From NCBI RefSeq assembly GCF_016592555.1, contig NZ_AP014546.1, positions 2,862,501 to 2,926,500 on the forward strand: 64,000 nt of DNA, in the 5' to 3' direction. This document shows positions 55,016 through 64,000 of this stretch, piece after piece. The notes beneath the pieces were generated by a model that had not been told where the DNA came from, ran no database searches, and saw only the letters and a list, made by a program, of their open reading frames with translations. Position numbers and translations under genes: made by a program. Origin of the DNA: Neptunomonas japonica JAMM 1380. GTDB taxonomy: Bacteria > Pseudomonadota > Gammaproteobacteria > Pseudomonadales > Balneatricaceae. Every line of letters starts with the position of its first letter. Within the stretch, counting starts at the first letter, position 1.

Positions 55016-57277
55016 ATGAGGCTTATCAGTCCGATACAGAACAACATATATTCAGCATCCCAGCTAAATGTATATGCTTGGCTCCTAACGATATTGCCTG
55101 CTGCGTTAATGGCAATACGATTAGCAACGCTATTACTCTCATTATTACTTGTGCTCTACCCTGTCAGTACTTATGCAGACTTCCAAGAACAAAAAAGTAG
55201 TCTAGTACAAAGCTCACAGAAATTATCACTCACTCCCCCTCTTCACATTCGTACCATTTTTCCTAAAGCTACACGTGTTGGCGAAAAACAAACAGGCCTA
55301 CCCGTATACCCTGTCTACCAACTAAACCAGTTACTCGGTTACGCTTGGCTATCCCATGAAATCAACAACCTACCAGGGTTCTCTGGCCAGCCAATTAAAT
55401 TACTAATAGGGCTACAAGCTAATGGGGTATTCAGCAAAGTAAAAGTAATGGAACACCATGAACCAGTATTCTTACATGGCTTAGGAAACGAAGCATTAGA
55501 TCAATTTACAGATCAGTACACCGGGCACTCAATTAAAAAACAGGTCATTATATCCAGTACTAAAAAAAGTAAAGCAAGCTCTGATGCCGCTGGCGCTGTT
55601 TTCTTTGATGGTGTTACAAAAGCCACTATATCGGTCATGATTGTCAACGATGTAGTATTAGCAACGGCATTACAGGTAGCACGTGACAAGCTTGAAGGTT
55701 TCTCTCTTCCATCCCAATCAGCTTTGCGCAAAAAACGCACAGACTCAGTAGAAAGCATGGATTGGCCAGCACTTATTGCTAACGGATTGGTTCATCAATG
55801 GAATATTAGCAGTGAAGATGTATTTAATTCATTAGGAAGACAATACTCAGATTATAGTCACCTCTTTGATCTTAATGATGACTCTAATAACAGCCCCAGT
55901 ACTTTCACAGAGCTTTATTACGCTTATTTAAATGCACCTGATATCGGCAGCAACTTATTAGGTAAAACAACATATGAAAAGCTAATGAAGGAGCTACAGC
56001 CGGGAGATCACCTTGTCTGGATAGGCTCCAATGGCTTGTATAGACACCTGGCTGACGATTTTATACCGGGAACCGTTCCTTCTCGATTATCAATTCATCA
56101 AGGGGGCCTCAATATCGAAATTAAAGATATAAACGCGCCTGATGAAGAGACGTTGCTCGTCAGTACGAATACACCCCAAATTACTCAAAGTGCAATCTTT
56201 AAAATTAGAGATATAGCCAATTTCGACTTAGGCGGTAAAATTCACATAGGAATGCATATTAACCTCCCTCGCAACCACCTCATCACTGATTCTTTATCCC
56301 TCACCAATACGGCCCAGCTCCCCAACTCCCAATGGATACCTGTCGAAGTTAAGCAGCACACCCAAACGCCTCTATGGATAAGGATCTGGCAAGATCGAAT
56401 ACCACAAATTGTTATTTTATTAACATCATTGATCATCTTATTCGTAGCCTTTATCAAGCAAGATAAAATCAGCCGTAATACGGTAAGGTTTCATCAGTTT
56501 CGCTGGGGCTACCTCTGGTTTACGCTTTTATTTACTGGCTACTACGCTCAGGGGCAACTGTCTGTCGTCAATATATTCACACTACTTCATGCCATTGCTG
56601 ATGACTTTGATATAACCATTTTCTTACTCGACCCCATCATTTTTATTCTTTGGGTCGTTACTTTCATCAGCCTATTTGTTATTGGACGTGGTTTATTTTG
56701 TGGCTGGCTGTGCCCTTTTGGGGCGCTTCAGGAGATGGCATCTTGGTGCGGCAAAAAGATGGGTATTAAACAAATTCGGCTATCAGAAAACAAGCACAGA
56801 AAATTAATCTACCTTAAATACCCAATACTGATTGGGTTAGTCGCCGTTTCCTTTTATGAGCTAAGCCTGGCTGAAAGGCTCGCTGAAGTGGAACCCTTCA
56901 AAACCAGTATTACGTTAGTCTTTGTCAGGCACTGGCCATTTGTATTATATGCGCTTGCACTACTGGTTGGTGGAATGTTTATTCACAAGTTCTATTGTCG
57001 CTATCTTTGCGCACTTGGAGCAGGATTGGCAATACTAGGAGCATTACGGCGCTTTGAGTGGCTAAAACGCATTCCCTTCTGCGGAACACCTTGCCAAACA
57101 TGTCATAACCGCTGCGAGATAAAAGCCATTAAGCGGAACGGTAAGATTGACTACAACGAATGTGTACAGTGTTTGGAATGTATTGCGATCTTAAACAGTG
57201 ATGACCAATGTGCAGATACATTATTAAAACGAAAAAAGCAAAAGAAGATTAGTTGCGTAAATATAGACGCATCTTAA
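55016..57277 (+). CDS. NosR/NirI-like membrane flavo-iron-sulfur protein
   Basis: Up to about 753 residues. The frame is open from a TTG at 54953. I take the ATG at 55016, while an ATG at 55109 gives a cleaner signal peptide (MAIRLATLLLSLLLVLYPVS). A periplasmic FMN-binding domain (about 75-240) has FDGVTKATISV, the covalent flavinylation motif with the acceptor Thr. Then come five or six membrane helices with LFCGWLCPFGALQEM and YCRYLCALGAG, and a C-terminal cysteine set CGTPCQTCHNRCEI and CVQCLECIAIL for iron-sulfur clusters. This is the NosR/NirI electron-transfer layout. No nos or nir genes are near, so it may serve another electron sink. Confidence 0.85.
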   Translation: MRLISPIQNNIYSASQLNVYAWLLTILPAALMAIRLATLLLSLLLVLYPVSTYADFQEQKSSLVQSSQKLSLTPPLHIRTIFPKATRVGEKQTGLPVYPVYQLNQLLGYAWLSHEINNLPGFSGQPIKLLIGLQANGVFSKVKVMEHHEPVFLHGLGNEALDQFTDQYTGHSIKKQVIISSTKKSKASSDAAGAVFFDGVTKATISVMIVNDVVLATALQVARDKLEGFSLPSQSALRKKRTDSVESMDWPALIANGLVHQWNISSEDVFNSLGRQYSDYSHLFDLNDDSNNSPSTFTELYYAYLNAPDIGSNLLGKTTYEKLMKELQPGDHLVWIGSNGLYRHLADDFIPGTVPSRLSIHQGGLNIEIKDINAPDEETLLVSTNTPQITQSAIFKIRDIANFDLGGKIHIGMHINLPRNHLITDSLSLTNTAQLPNSQWIPVEVKQHTQTPLWIRIWQDRIPQIVILLTSLIILFVAFIKQDKISRNTVRFHQFRWGYLWFTLLFTGYYAQGQLSVVNIFTLLHAIADDFDITIFLLDPIIFILWVVTFISLFVIGRGLFCGWLCPFGALQEMASWCGKKMGIKQIRLSENKHRKLIYLKYPILIGLVAVSFYELSLAERLAEVEPFKTSITLVFVRHWPFVLYALALLVGGMFIHKFYCRYLCALGAGLAILGALRRFEWLKRIPFCGTPCQTCHNRCEIKAIKRNGKIDYNECVQCLECIAILNSDDQCADTLLKRKKQKKISCVNIDAS

Positions 57278-57375
57278 CAATATGCACGTATTAAAAAAGT
57301 GAGGCGTTAGAAGTAATTATATGGAATTGGAATTACAGCAACATAAAAGCAGAAAATAGAAATTCGTTAGTATAA

Positions 57376-57452
<77 letters not shown>

Positions 57453-57492
57453 AAAACTATACTAACTCTTTTCAGCAGGGTGGAACCTGCAA

Positions 57493-57518
57493 CCTCTTCT
57501 AGTTACGCTTTGAAGAGG
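57493..57518 (-). other. Hairpin between the MerR gene and tRNA-Pro
   Basis: CCTCTTC and GAAGAGG are separated by 12 bases. Without a T run it is not a standard terminator. It may be an RNA processing or stabilising hairpin between the mRNA and the tRNA. Confidence 0.4.
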
Positions 57519-57558
57519 ACCGATATACTACCCTAAGGTGATGATTCTGTGAAGTTTT

Positions 57559-57921
57559 TTAACGACTCGATTTCAGAGTTTTCAAAATATCTTCAAGGCC
57601 ACTAATAGTCTGCCTTAACAGTTGTTTGTAGCGAAGATTTTCATCATTCCCTTGCTGGCTTCCAAACCACTGCTTGGCACCACTAATAGTATATCCCTGC
57701 TCATGCAGTAAGCTCTTAATTTGGCGAATCAACAACACATCCTGTTGCTGATAATAACGCCGGTTATTACGCTTCACTGGATTTATCTGCTCAAACTCCT
57801 GCTCCCAATATCTCAGCACATGCGCTTTTACATCACATAGCACTGATACTTCACCAATAGTGAAGTATCGTTTACTGGGTATTGCAGGCAGATCAGGCTG
57901 GTTCGGACCTGGTGTCTGCAT
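57559..57921 (-). CDS. MerR family transcriptional regulator downstream of ihfA
   Basis: 120 residues. The MerR helix-turn-helix [26 protein letters not shown] (about 18-43) is followed by the wing [19 protein letters not shown] and a short dimer helix; the C-terminal effector region is missing, as usual in this small subgroup. It overlaps the 3' end of ihfA by 29 bases. It is conserved next to ihfA in many gammaproteobacteria. Target and signal are not known. Confidence 0.92.
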   Translation of the reverse strand: MQTPGPNQPDLPAIPSKRYFTIGEVSVLCDVKAHVLRYWEQEFEQINPVKRNNRRYYQQQDVLLIRQIKSLLHEQGYTISGAKQWFGSQQGNDENLRYKQLLRQTISGLEDILKTLKSSR

Positions 57922-58204
57922 AGGCGTCTACACGGTCCTTAAGTTTTTGTCCTGGACGAAAAGTAACAACCCGACGCGCCGAAATAGGCACTTCATCACC
58001 CGTTTTAGGGTTACGACCGGGACGCTGGCGCTTGTCGCGCAGATCAAAATTACCAAAGCCTGATAACTTAACCTGCTCGTTCGTTGCGAGGCTTTCACGT
58101 ATTTCATCAAAAAAGGATTCAACCATATCCTTGGCTTCACGCTTGTTAAGACCTAACTCATCACACAAACGTTCTGCCATGTCTGCCTTCGTTAAAGAAC
58201 TCAT
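57893..58204 (-). CDS. ihfA: Integration host factor subunit alpha
   Basis: 103 residues, with [39 protein letters not shown] and the DNA-intercalating arm text [41 protein letters not shown]. The Pro in PGRNPKTG is the residue that wedges the DNA bend. It forms a heterodimer with IhfB and helps sigma54 activators such as QseF and phage or transposon recombination. It follows pheT by 18 bases, the standard gamma order. Confidence 0.97.
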   Translation of the reverse strand: MSSLTKADMAERLCDELGLNKREAKDMVESFFDEIRESLATNEQVKLSGFGNFDLRDKRQRPGRNPKTGDEVPISARRVVTFRPGQKLKDRVDAYADTRSEPA

Positions 58205-58222
58205 GAACTCTACCTTTGCTAT

Positions 58223-60613
58223 TTAATCTCTTAGTGTCGCTCCGGCACCGCTATCCAGTGCTGCAAGCACAGATTGTACAGCTGTACTAATTTCTTCTTC
58301 ATTAAGAGTGCGCGATGGATGCTGCCAGGTCAAGCCCAAAGCAATACTTTTTCGTCCTGCTTCAATACCTTGGCCCTGGTATACGTCAAACAAGGTGATC
58401 TGTTTTAGGTACTCACCAGCATTCTCTTCCGCTATTTTGCGTATGCTTTCATACGCGACAGCTTCATCAACAATCAGCGCTAAATCACGTCTGGACTCTG
58501 GGAATTTTGACAACTCAGAGAAACGCGCAATGTGTCCCTGCAGCAGGCTTTCCAAGCTAATCTCAAATAGATAAACCGGCCCACTTACATCTAATTTCTT
58601 AGCCAGTGACGGGTGTAGCGCCCCAACAATACCAACAACCTCACCGCCACGCTCAATACGAGCAGTCTGACCAGGGTGCAATGCAACATGCTTATCTGCA
58701 ACAAAGGTAAAGTGATCACCTGCACCGCCAAGATTAAGCACGGCTTCAATGTCGCGTTTAATATCGTAGAAATCTACAGGCTGTGATTTACCTGTCCAAG
58801 ACTCCGGATCACGCGTACCCGACAACAAACCCGCCAATACATTTTCTTGCACAAGTTCGTCATTGATTGGTAAAAATCTTTGGCCCGTTTCGAACAAACG
58901 TACACGAGACTGCTGACGATTCTGATTGTATTGCAAGGCTTTAACCAAACCAGGCCAGATCGTAGTTCGCATGACGGCCATCTCAGCAGAGATAGGATTT
59001 GCTAGTGCCAATGCTTCGTATTGATTATCAAAGAGTTTTTGCAGACCGGTTTCAATAAAGCTATAAGTGATCGCCTCTTGGTAGCCAAACGAAATCAAGG
59101 TACGACGCACATCATGGATCGCTACTTTTGATTCATCATTGGACGTAAAAGGTAGGGCTGCCGTTGGCAGTTTTACCGGTAAATTATTGTACCCATAAAC
59201 TCTGGCTAGCTCTTCTATCAAATCTACTTCGATACTAATATCAAAACGATACGATGGAATAGCGACTTGCCAGCTAGCATCTGCAGTCGTTTCAATCTGC
59301 ATACCTAAACGAGTAAGAATCTCTTCAATTTCATCTGCGGGCATTTCGAATGCCAACATAGCATTTACTTTACTATGACGTAATTTAACTGAACGCGCTT
59401 TAGGTAAATGCTCTTCGCTAATCGCTTCAGAAATAGGTCCTGCATCGCCGCCTACGATATCAAGTAATAGCTGCGTCGTACGCTCAACCGCTTCATGCTG
59501 AAGCTGCCAATCAACGCCACGTTCATAGCGATGCGATGCGTCTGTATGCAAACCATAAGCACGCGCTTTACCGGCAATAGCGATTTGGTCAAAGAAAGCA
59601 CATTCCAAGAAAATATCCTTAGATTCTGATGTAACACCTGTACTTTCACCGCCAAAGATTCCAGCCATAGCAACAGGGCCGTTGTTATCCGCGATAACCA
59701 AGGTATCCGTGTTTAATTCAACTTCGTTACCATCAAGCAATGTCAGCTTTTCACCCGCTTCAGGCATACGCACTTGAATGCTGCCCTCTAGCTTATTAAG
59801 ATCAAACGCATGTAGCGGCTGGCCTAGCTCAAGCAAAACATAGTTAGTAACATCAACCACAGGGTCGATAGAACGAATACCCGAACGACGCAGCTTTTCA
59901 ACCATCCATAGAGGTGTTGGCGCAGCCATATTCACATGACGAATCACACGCCCAAGATAACGAGGACAAGCAGCTGGCGCTTCCAAAGTTACTGAGAATG
60001 TATCATCGATCGTCGGCACTACAGGCTGTATGTCAACAAAGGTAACTGGTGCTTTATTCAACACTCCCACTTCACGCGCTAGCCCTTTAATGCTCAGGCA
60101 ATCACCGCGGTTGGGTGTCAAATCAACATCAATAATTTTGTCGTCTAGGTTCAAATATTCGCGCAGACAAACACCGCTAGGCGCATCAGCAGCCAACTCC
60201 ATGATGCCAGCATGATCTTCAGACATGCCTAGTTCATCTTCAGCACACAACATACCAAAAGATTCAACCTGGCGAAGTTTCGCTTTTTTGATTTTAAACT
60301 CACCACCTTCAGGTGTTGGCAATAATGCACCCACTTGAGCATAAGCAGTTTTAAGGCCTGCACGCGCATTCGGTGCACCACATACAACTTGATGCACTTC
60401 AGTACCATCACTCACCGTACAGACTTGAAGCTTATCGGCATTAGGGTGTGGCTCAGCGGTCAATATTTCGGCCACTATGACATTAGAGAAATCGTGAGCA
60501 ACTGATGCCACTTCATCGACTTCAAGCCCCGCCATGGTAATTTGATCTACCAACGCTTGCGTTTGAATGGCTGGATTTACCAGCTCACGTAACCATTTTT
60601 CACTGAATTTCAT
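58223..60613 (-). CDS. pheT: Phenylalanine-tRNA ligase beta subunit
   Basis: 796 residues, full length. The order of domains is as in E. coli PheT: an N-terminal MKFSEKWLRELVNP, a tRNA-binding EMAP/OB part (VVAEILTAEPHPNADKLQVCTV), the B3/B4 editing domain, the B5 domain, the catalytic-like core with LIEELARVYGYNNLP and MRTTIWPGLVKALQYN, and the C-terminal ferredoxin-fold anticodon domain (SKFPESRRDLALIV). It forms alpha2beta2 with PheS. It stands 57 bases after pheS. Confidence 0.98.
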   Translation of the reverse strand: MKFSEKWLRELVNPAIQTQALVDQITMAGLEVDEVASVAHDFSNVIVAEILTAEPHPNADKLQVCTVSDGTEVHQVVCGAPNARAGLKTAYAQVGALLPTPEGGEFKIKKAKLRQVESFGMLCAEDELGMSEDHAGIMELAADAPSGVCLREYLNLDDKIIDVDLTPNRGDCLSIKGLAREVGVLNKAPVTFVDIQPVVPTIDDTFSVTLEAPAACPRYLGRVIRHVNMAAPTPLWMVEKLRRSGIRSIDPVVDVTNYVLLELGQPLHAFDLNKLEGSIQVRMPEAGEKLTLLDGNEVELNTDTLVIADNNGPVAMAGIFGGESTGVTSESKDIFLECAFFDQIAIAGKARAYGLHTDASHRYERGVDWQLQHEAVERTTQLLLDIVGGDAGPISEAISEEHLPKARSVKLRHSKVNAMLAFEMPADEIEEILTRLGMQIETTADASWQVAIPSYRFDISIEVDLIEELARVYGYNNLPVKLPTAALPFTSNDESKVAIHDVRRTLISFGYQEAITYSFIETGLQKLFDNQYEALALANPISAEMAVMRTTIWPGLVKALQYNQNRQQSRVRLFETGQRFLPINDELVQENVLAGLLSGTRDPESWTGKSQPVDFYDIKRDIEAVLNLGGAGDHFTFVADKHVALHPGQTARIERGGEVVGIVGALHPSLAKKLDVSGPVYLFEISLESLLQGHIARFSELSKFPESRRDLALIVDEAVAYESIRKIAEENAGEYLKQITLFDVYQGQGIEAGRKSIALGLTWQHPSRTLNEEEISTAVQSVLAALDSGAGATLRD

Positions 60614-60670
60614 GCTGCTATCCTGAAAGTCTTTAGTTCACTGCTCAATAATTTAATTAACCCGCTTGAA

Positions 60671-61708
<1,038 letters not shown>

Positions 61709-61764
61709 TTATTCTGCTGAATTATCCTGAAGCGAATCAGCGACCAAAACTCAGCACAATAACC

Positions 61765-61803
61765 GAAAAAATAGGGGAAGAGTTTGCACCCGTCCCCTAT
61801 TTA
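61765..61803 (-). terminator. Terminator-like attenuator upstream of pheS
   Basis: On the minus strand AAATAGGGG and CCCCTATTT form a nine-pair stem with a loop of about 18 bases, followed by further T residues. It stands between rplT and pheS, about 110 bases before the pheS start. In E. coli pheST is controlled by attenuation in this place. I do not see a convincing Phe-rich leader peptide in front of the stem, so the control signal is unclear. Confidence 0.7.
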
Positions 61804-61855
61804 AAATATTGCGGCTATTTCAATGAATAGCTACCTCTCGAAAGAGGCGGGTGCC

Positions 61856-62212
61856 TTATGCTAGAGCAGCTTTCGCTTGCTCAACAACAGCAGTAAATGC
61901 AGCCTGTTCGTGAACAGCAAGATCAGCAAGTACTTTACGGTCGATCTCAACGCTAGCTTTTTTCATACCAGCGATCAAACGGCTGTAAGACAAACCATTC
62001 AAGCGTGCCGCAGCATTGATACGTGCAATCCACAAAGCGCGGAACTGACGTTTTCTTTGACGACGGTCACGGTATGCATATTGACCAGCTTTAATAACAG
62101 CCTGTTTAGCTACGCGGAATACACGGCTACGTGCTCCGTAATAACCTTTAGCCTGCTTTAATATTTTCTTGTGACGGCGACGAGCCTGAACACCACGTTT
62201 TACACGAGCCAT
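61856..62212 (-). CDS. rplT: 50S ribosomal protein L20
   Basis: 118 residues, full length: [70 protein letters not shown] is the family pattern with its basic N-terminal tail. L20 is an early assembly protein of the large subunit and in E. coli represses its own operon by binding near rpmI. It stands 42 bases after rpmI. Confidence 0.98.
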   Translation of the reverse strand: MARVKRGVQARRRHKKILKQAKGYYGARSRVFRVAKQAVIKAGQYAYRDRRQRKRQFRALWIARINAAARLNGLSYSRLIAGMKKASVEIDRKVLADLAVHEQAAFTAVVEQAKAALA

Positions 62213-62254
62213 TCTTTACCTTCCTATATTCAATTCTGTTAGTGAAAAAACGAC

Positions 62255-62449
62255 TTAGATGTACGGCAACATACGACGGACCAAAGCGCGGTCTGCTGCA
62301 TGAACCTGTAGCATCGGGCGAAGCTGACGCTTACGCTTAGTGCTTTTCTTGGTCAGAATGTGACTTTTGAAGGCCTGCTTGTGCTTGAAGCCATTTGCAG
62401 TCTTTTTGAAACGCTTTGCCGCACCGCGGCAAGATTTAATCTTAGGCAT
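62255..62449 (-). CDS. rpmI: 50S ribosomal protein L35
   Basis: 64 residues, full length: [44 protein letters not shown] with the conserved basic start and [10 protein letters not shown]. It lies between infC and rplT. Confidence 0.98.
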   Translation of the reverse strand: MPKIKSCRGAAKRFKKTANGFKHKQAFKSHILTKKSTKRKRQLRPMLQVHAADRALVRRMLPYI

Positions 62450-62497
62450 TACAAATCTCCACGCATTCGTTAGTTTTTTTCATTTGAGAAACGACAA

Positions 62498-62530
62498 AAC
62501 CCGTTCCTACCTAAAAGGCAGATACGGGTT
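62498..62530 (-). promoter_or_regulatory. Hairpin between infC and rpmI
   Basis: On the minus strand AACCCGT and ACGGGTT pair, with a second short stem inside (TGCCT with AGGTA), followed by a short T stretch. It lies 16 bases after the infC stop. It could partly terminate, or it could be part of the L20-dependent control region that sits before rpmI in relatives. Confidence 0.5.
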
Positions 62531-62545
62531 AAGCTGCTTTACAAA

Positions 62546-63088
62546 TTACTTCTTTTTCTTCGGGGCGATCACCATGATCATTTGACGGCCTTCCATCTTA
62601 GGACGCTGTTCAACAACCCCTTGCTCTTCCAGATCTTTTTCGATCCGTAATAGCAAGTTCATTCCCAGTTCCTGATGAGCCATCTCACGGCCGCGGAAAC
62701 GTAAAGTCACCTTAGCCTTATCCCCTGCTTCTAGGAAACGTACCAGGTTGCGTAGTTTTACCTGATAATCTCCATCTTCCGTCGCAGGACGGAATTTCAT
62801 TTCCTTAACCTGAGTCTGATGCTGTTTCTTTTTAGCTTCAGCCTGCTGTTTCTTAACTTCGTATTGGTGTTTACCAAAATCCATCAATTTACAAACAATT
62901 GGATCCGAGTCAGAAATCTGTACCAGGTCAAGTTCAGCCTCTTGCGCCATGTCAAGAGCCTGATTAATTGATACGACACCTACTTGCTCACCATCAGCAC
63001 CGATTAGGCGTAGTTCATGAGCTTTAATATGTTCGTTAATGGGTGTGCGATTATCACGACGCGCACCTCTTTTATTATCGCGCTTAAT
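62546..63088 (-). CDS. infC: Translation initiation factor IF-3
   Basis: 180 residues from an ATT codon at 63088. The first ATG in frame, at 62950, would cut off the N-terminal domain. From ATT the protein reads [20 protein letters not shown], then [24 protein letters not shown], the IF-3 N-domain, with AGGAGAT six bases before the ATT. The C-domain has [54 protein letters not shown]-3 rejects non-standard start codons, so an AUU start lets the protein repress its own gene. Confidence 0.97.
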   Translation of the reverse strand: MKRDNKRGARRDNRTPINEHIKAHELRLIGADGEQVGVVSINQALDMAQEAELDLVQISDSDPIVCKLMDFGKHQYEVKKQQAEAKKKQHQTQVKEMKFRPATEDGDYQVKLRNLVRFLEAGDKAKVTLRFRGREMAHQELGMNLLLRIEKDLEEQGVVEQRPKMEGRQMIMVIAPKKKK

Positions 63089-63106
63089 TGTTATATCTCC
63101 TAAAAA

Positions 63107-64000
63107 TTATTCGTAACCCTTCTGATCCACATCTTTTGCCAGAAAGTTGGTGAATGCTTCGATACTCATTGAGCCAAGATCTTCACCTGTGCGTGTTCTT
63201 ACTGCAACACAGCCCGTCTCGACCTCTTTGTCACCAACTACCAAAAGGAAAGGAACCTTCTGAAGAGTTCGCTCACGAATTTTAAAGCCGATCTTCTCGT
63301 TTCTCAAGTCCGAAATGGCTCTAAATCCATTATTTTGCAGTGTTTTTACTACATCCTGACAATAATCAGCCTGTTTGTCCGTGATATTCATCACAACAGC
63401 CTGTACTGGAGAAAGCCAAGCCGGTAATGCACCTGCATAGTTTTCAATCAGAATACCAATAAACCGCTCAAAAGATCCTAGAATTGCACGATGTAACATT
63501 ACCGGTGTTTCACGCTCATTAGCTTCATTTACAAACTGAGCTTCTAAACGACCCGGCATTGAGAAATCGACCTGAATTGTACCACACTGCCAGACACGTC
63601 CGAGGCAATCTTTCAAAGAAAACTCAATTTTAGGACCGTAAAAAGCACCTTCGCCGGGTAGCTCTTGCCAGTCAAGCTCAGCAGCATCAAGCGCATCAGC
63701 CAGTGCTCTCTCAGCTTTATCCCATACTTCATCAGAACCTACGCGCTGTTCAGGACGAGTAGAAAGCTTATAAATAATCTCTGTGAAACCAAAGTCAGCA
63801 TAAACCTCATGCAAAAATTCGATAAAGCTAGCCACTTCAGACTGGATTGCGTTTTCAGCACAGAAGATATGTGCATCATCCTGTACAAACCCACGTACAC
63901 GCATAATGCCATGCAAAGCACCTGACGGTTCATTACGGTGGCACGAGCCAAACTCAGCCAAACGCAAAGGAAGGTCGCGATAAGAGCGCAGCCCTTGGTT
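63107..64000 (-). CDS. thrS: Threonine-tRNA ligase (C-terminal part, 5' end outside window)
   Basis: About 298 C-terminal residues are visible. The frame is open to the window edge, and the Met at 63967 is internal. Class II motifs are seen: [61 protein letters not shown] and [21 protein letters not shown], then the anticodon-binding domain with [42 protein letters not shown]. It charges tRNA-Thr with threonine. Its stop lies 18 bases before the infC start, the usual first place in this operon. Confidence 0.98.
   Translation of the reverse strand, partial: NQGLRSYRDLPLRLAEFGSCHRNEPSGALHGIMRVRGFVQDDAHIFCAENAIQSEVASFIEFLHEVYADFGFTEIIYKLSTRPEQRVGSDEVWDKAERALADALDAAELDWQELPGEGAFYGPKIEFSLKDCLGRVWQCGTIQVDFSMPGRLEAQFVNEANERETPVMLHRAILGSFERFIGILIENYAGALPAWLSPVQAVVMNITDKQADYCQDVVKTLQNNGFRAISDLRNEKIGFKIRERTLQKVPFLLVVGDKEVETGCVAVRTRTGEDLGSMSIEAFTNFLAKDVDQKGYE

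Noticed and set aside
61751..61789. GTG-started 12-codon peptide with two Phe codons before pheS
   Set aside because: It overlaps the distal arm of the attenuator stem instead of preceding it, and it has no clear ribosome site, so I do not call it a pheM-type leader.

Overview
The window is a stretch of a gammaproteobacterial chromosome of moderate to low GC. The gene content suggests a marine, Oceanospirillales-like organism: a QseE/QseG/QseF-type two-component set, TmcA, bimodular QueF, E. coli-type SpeD, IHF-alpha, the thrS-infC-rpmI-rplT-pheS-pheT-ihfA-merR order, a methyl-accepting chemotaxis protein, a large MshQ-like surface protein and an organoarsenical locus. The assignment below class level is inference from gene content only.

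Layout. 1-6.3 kb: the end of an unrecognised gene, a membrane-anchored J-domain protein, a lipoprotein divergent from a TetR regulator, an EF-hand protein, and the qseE (frameshifted)-qseG-qseF operon. 6.3-25.6 kb: mostly housekeeping and conserved genes, including ybaK, a TPR-methyltransferase, tmcA, two glutathione-transferase-like or redox proteins, an MTHFR-like protein, dgt-yciH-retropepsin, a chemotaxis receptor, ppiA, thioesterase-nitroreductase-queF and the yadG/yadH ABC exporter. 25.7-29.4 kb: a leftward PstS-like/porin/sensor cassette whose sensor has a degenerate GGDEF domain. 29.5-35.6 kb: seven tRNA genes (Glu and Gly) in two blocks on either side of a 5.2-kb MshQ-like gene with CUB, LamG and DUF6701-like regions. 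A Glu-Gly-Glu block is duplicated on both sides.

35.7-41.7 kb: small membrane and redox genes, a YeeE/YedE transporter, then a two-gene operon coding for a LuxP-like (AI-2 receptor) periplasmic protein and a membrane histidine kinase of the NarX/HisKA_3 type instead of LuxQ. I regard this as the most novel system in the window. 41.8-50.8 kb: a nine-gene leftward organoarsenical operon: arsP, a small thioredoxin-like protein, ArsJ-associated GAPDH, arsJ, arsS, a TVP38-FAD oxidoreductase fusion, a sterol-desaturase-family hydroxylase, and two glycosyltransferase genes of the TIGR04283 and TIGR04282 type. The TIGR04283-type gene is frameshifted. No arsM or arsR is visible in the window.

51.2-57.3 kb: speD with a terminator, then a likely sulfur-related group (persulfide-dioxygenase-like metallo-beta-lactamase, SulP transporter) and an orphan NosR/NirI-like membrane flavo-iron-sulfur protein. 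57.4-64 kb: tRNA-Pro, then the leftward translation operon from thrS (5' part outside the window) to the MerR gene. infC starts with AUU, and there is a terminator-like attenuator before pheS.

Four single-base slips break three otherwise intact genes: qseE, the TIGR04283 glycosyltransferase, and the mshQ-like gene (two opposing slips). All lie in short repeats of one base, so assembly indels are at least as likely as real mutation.
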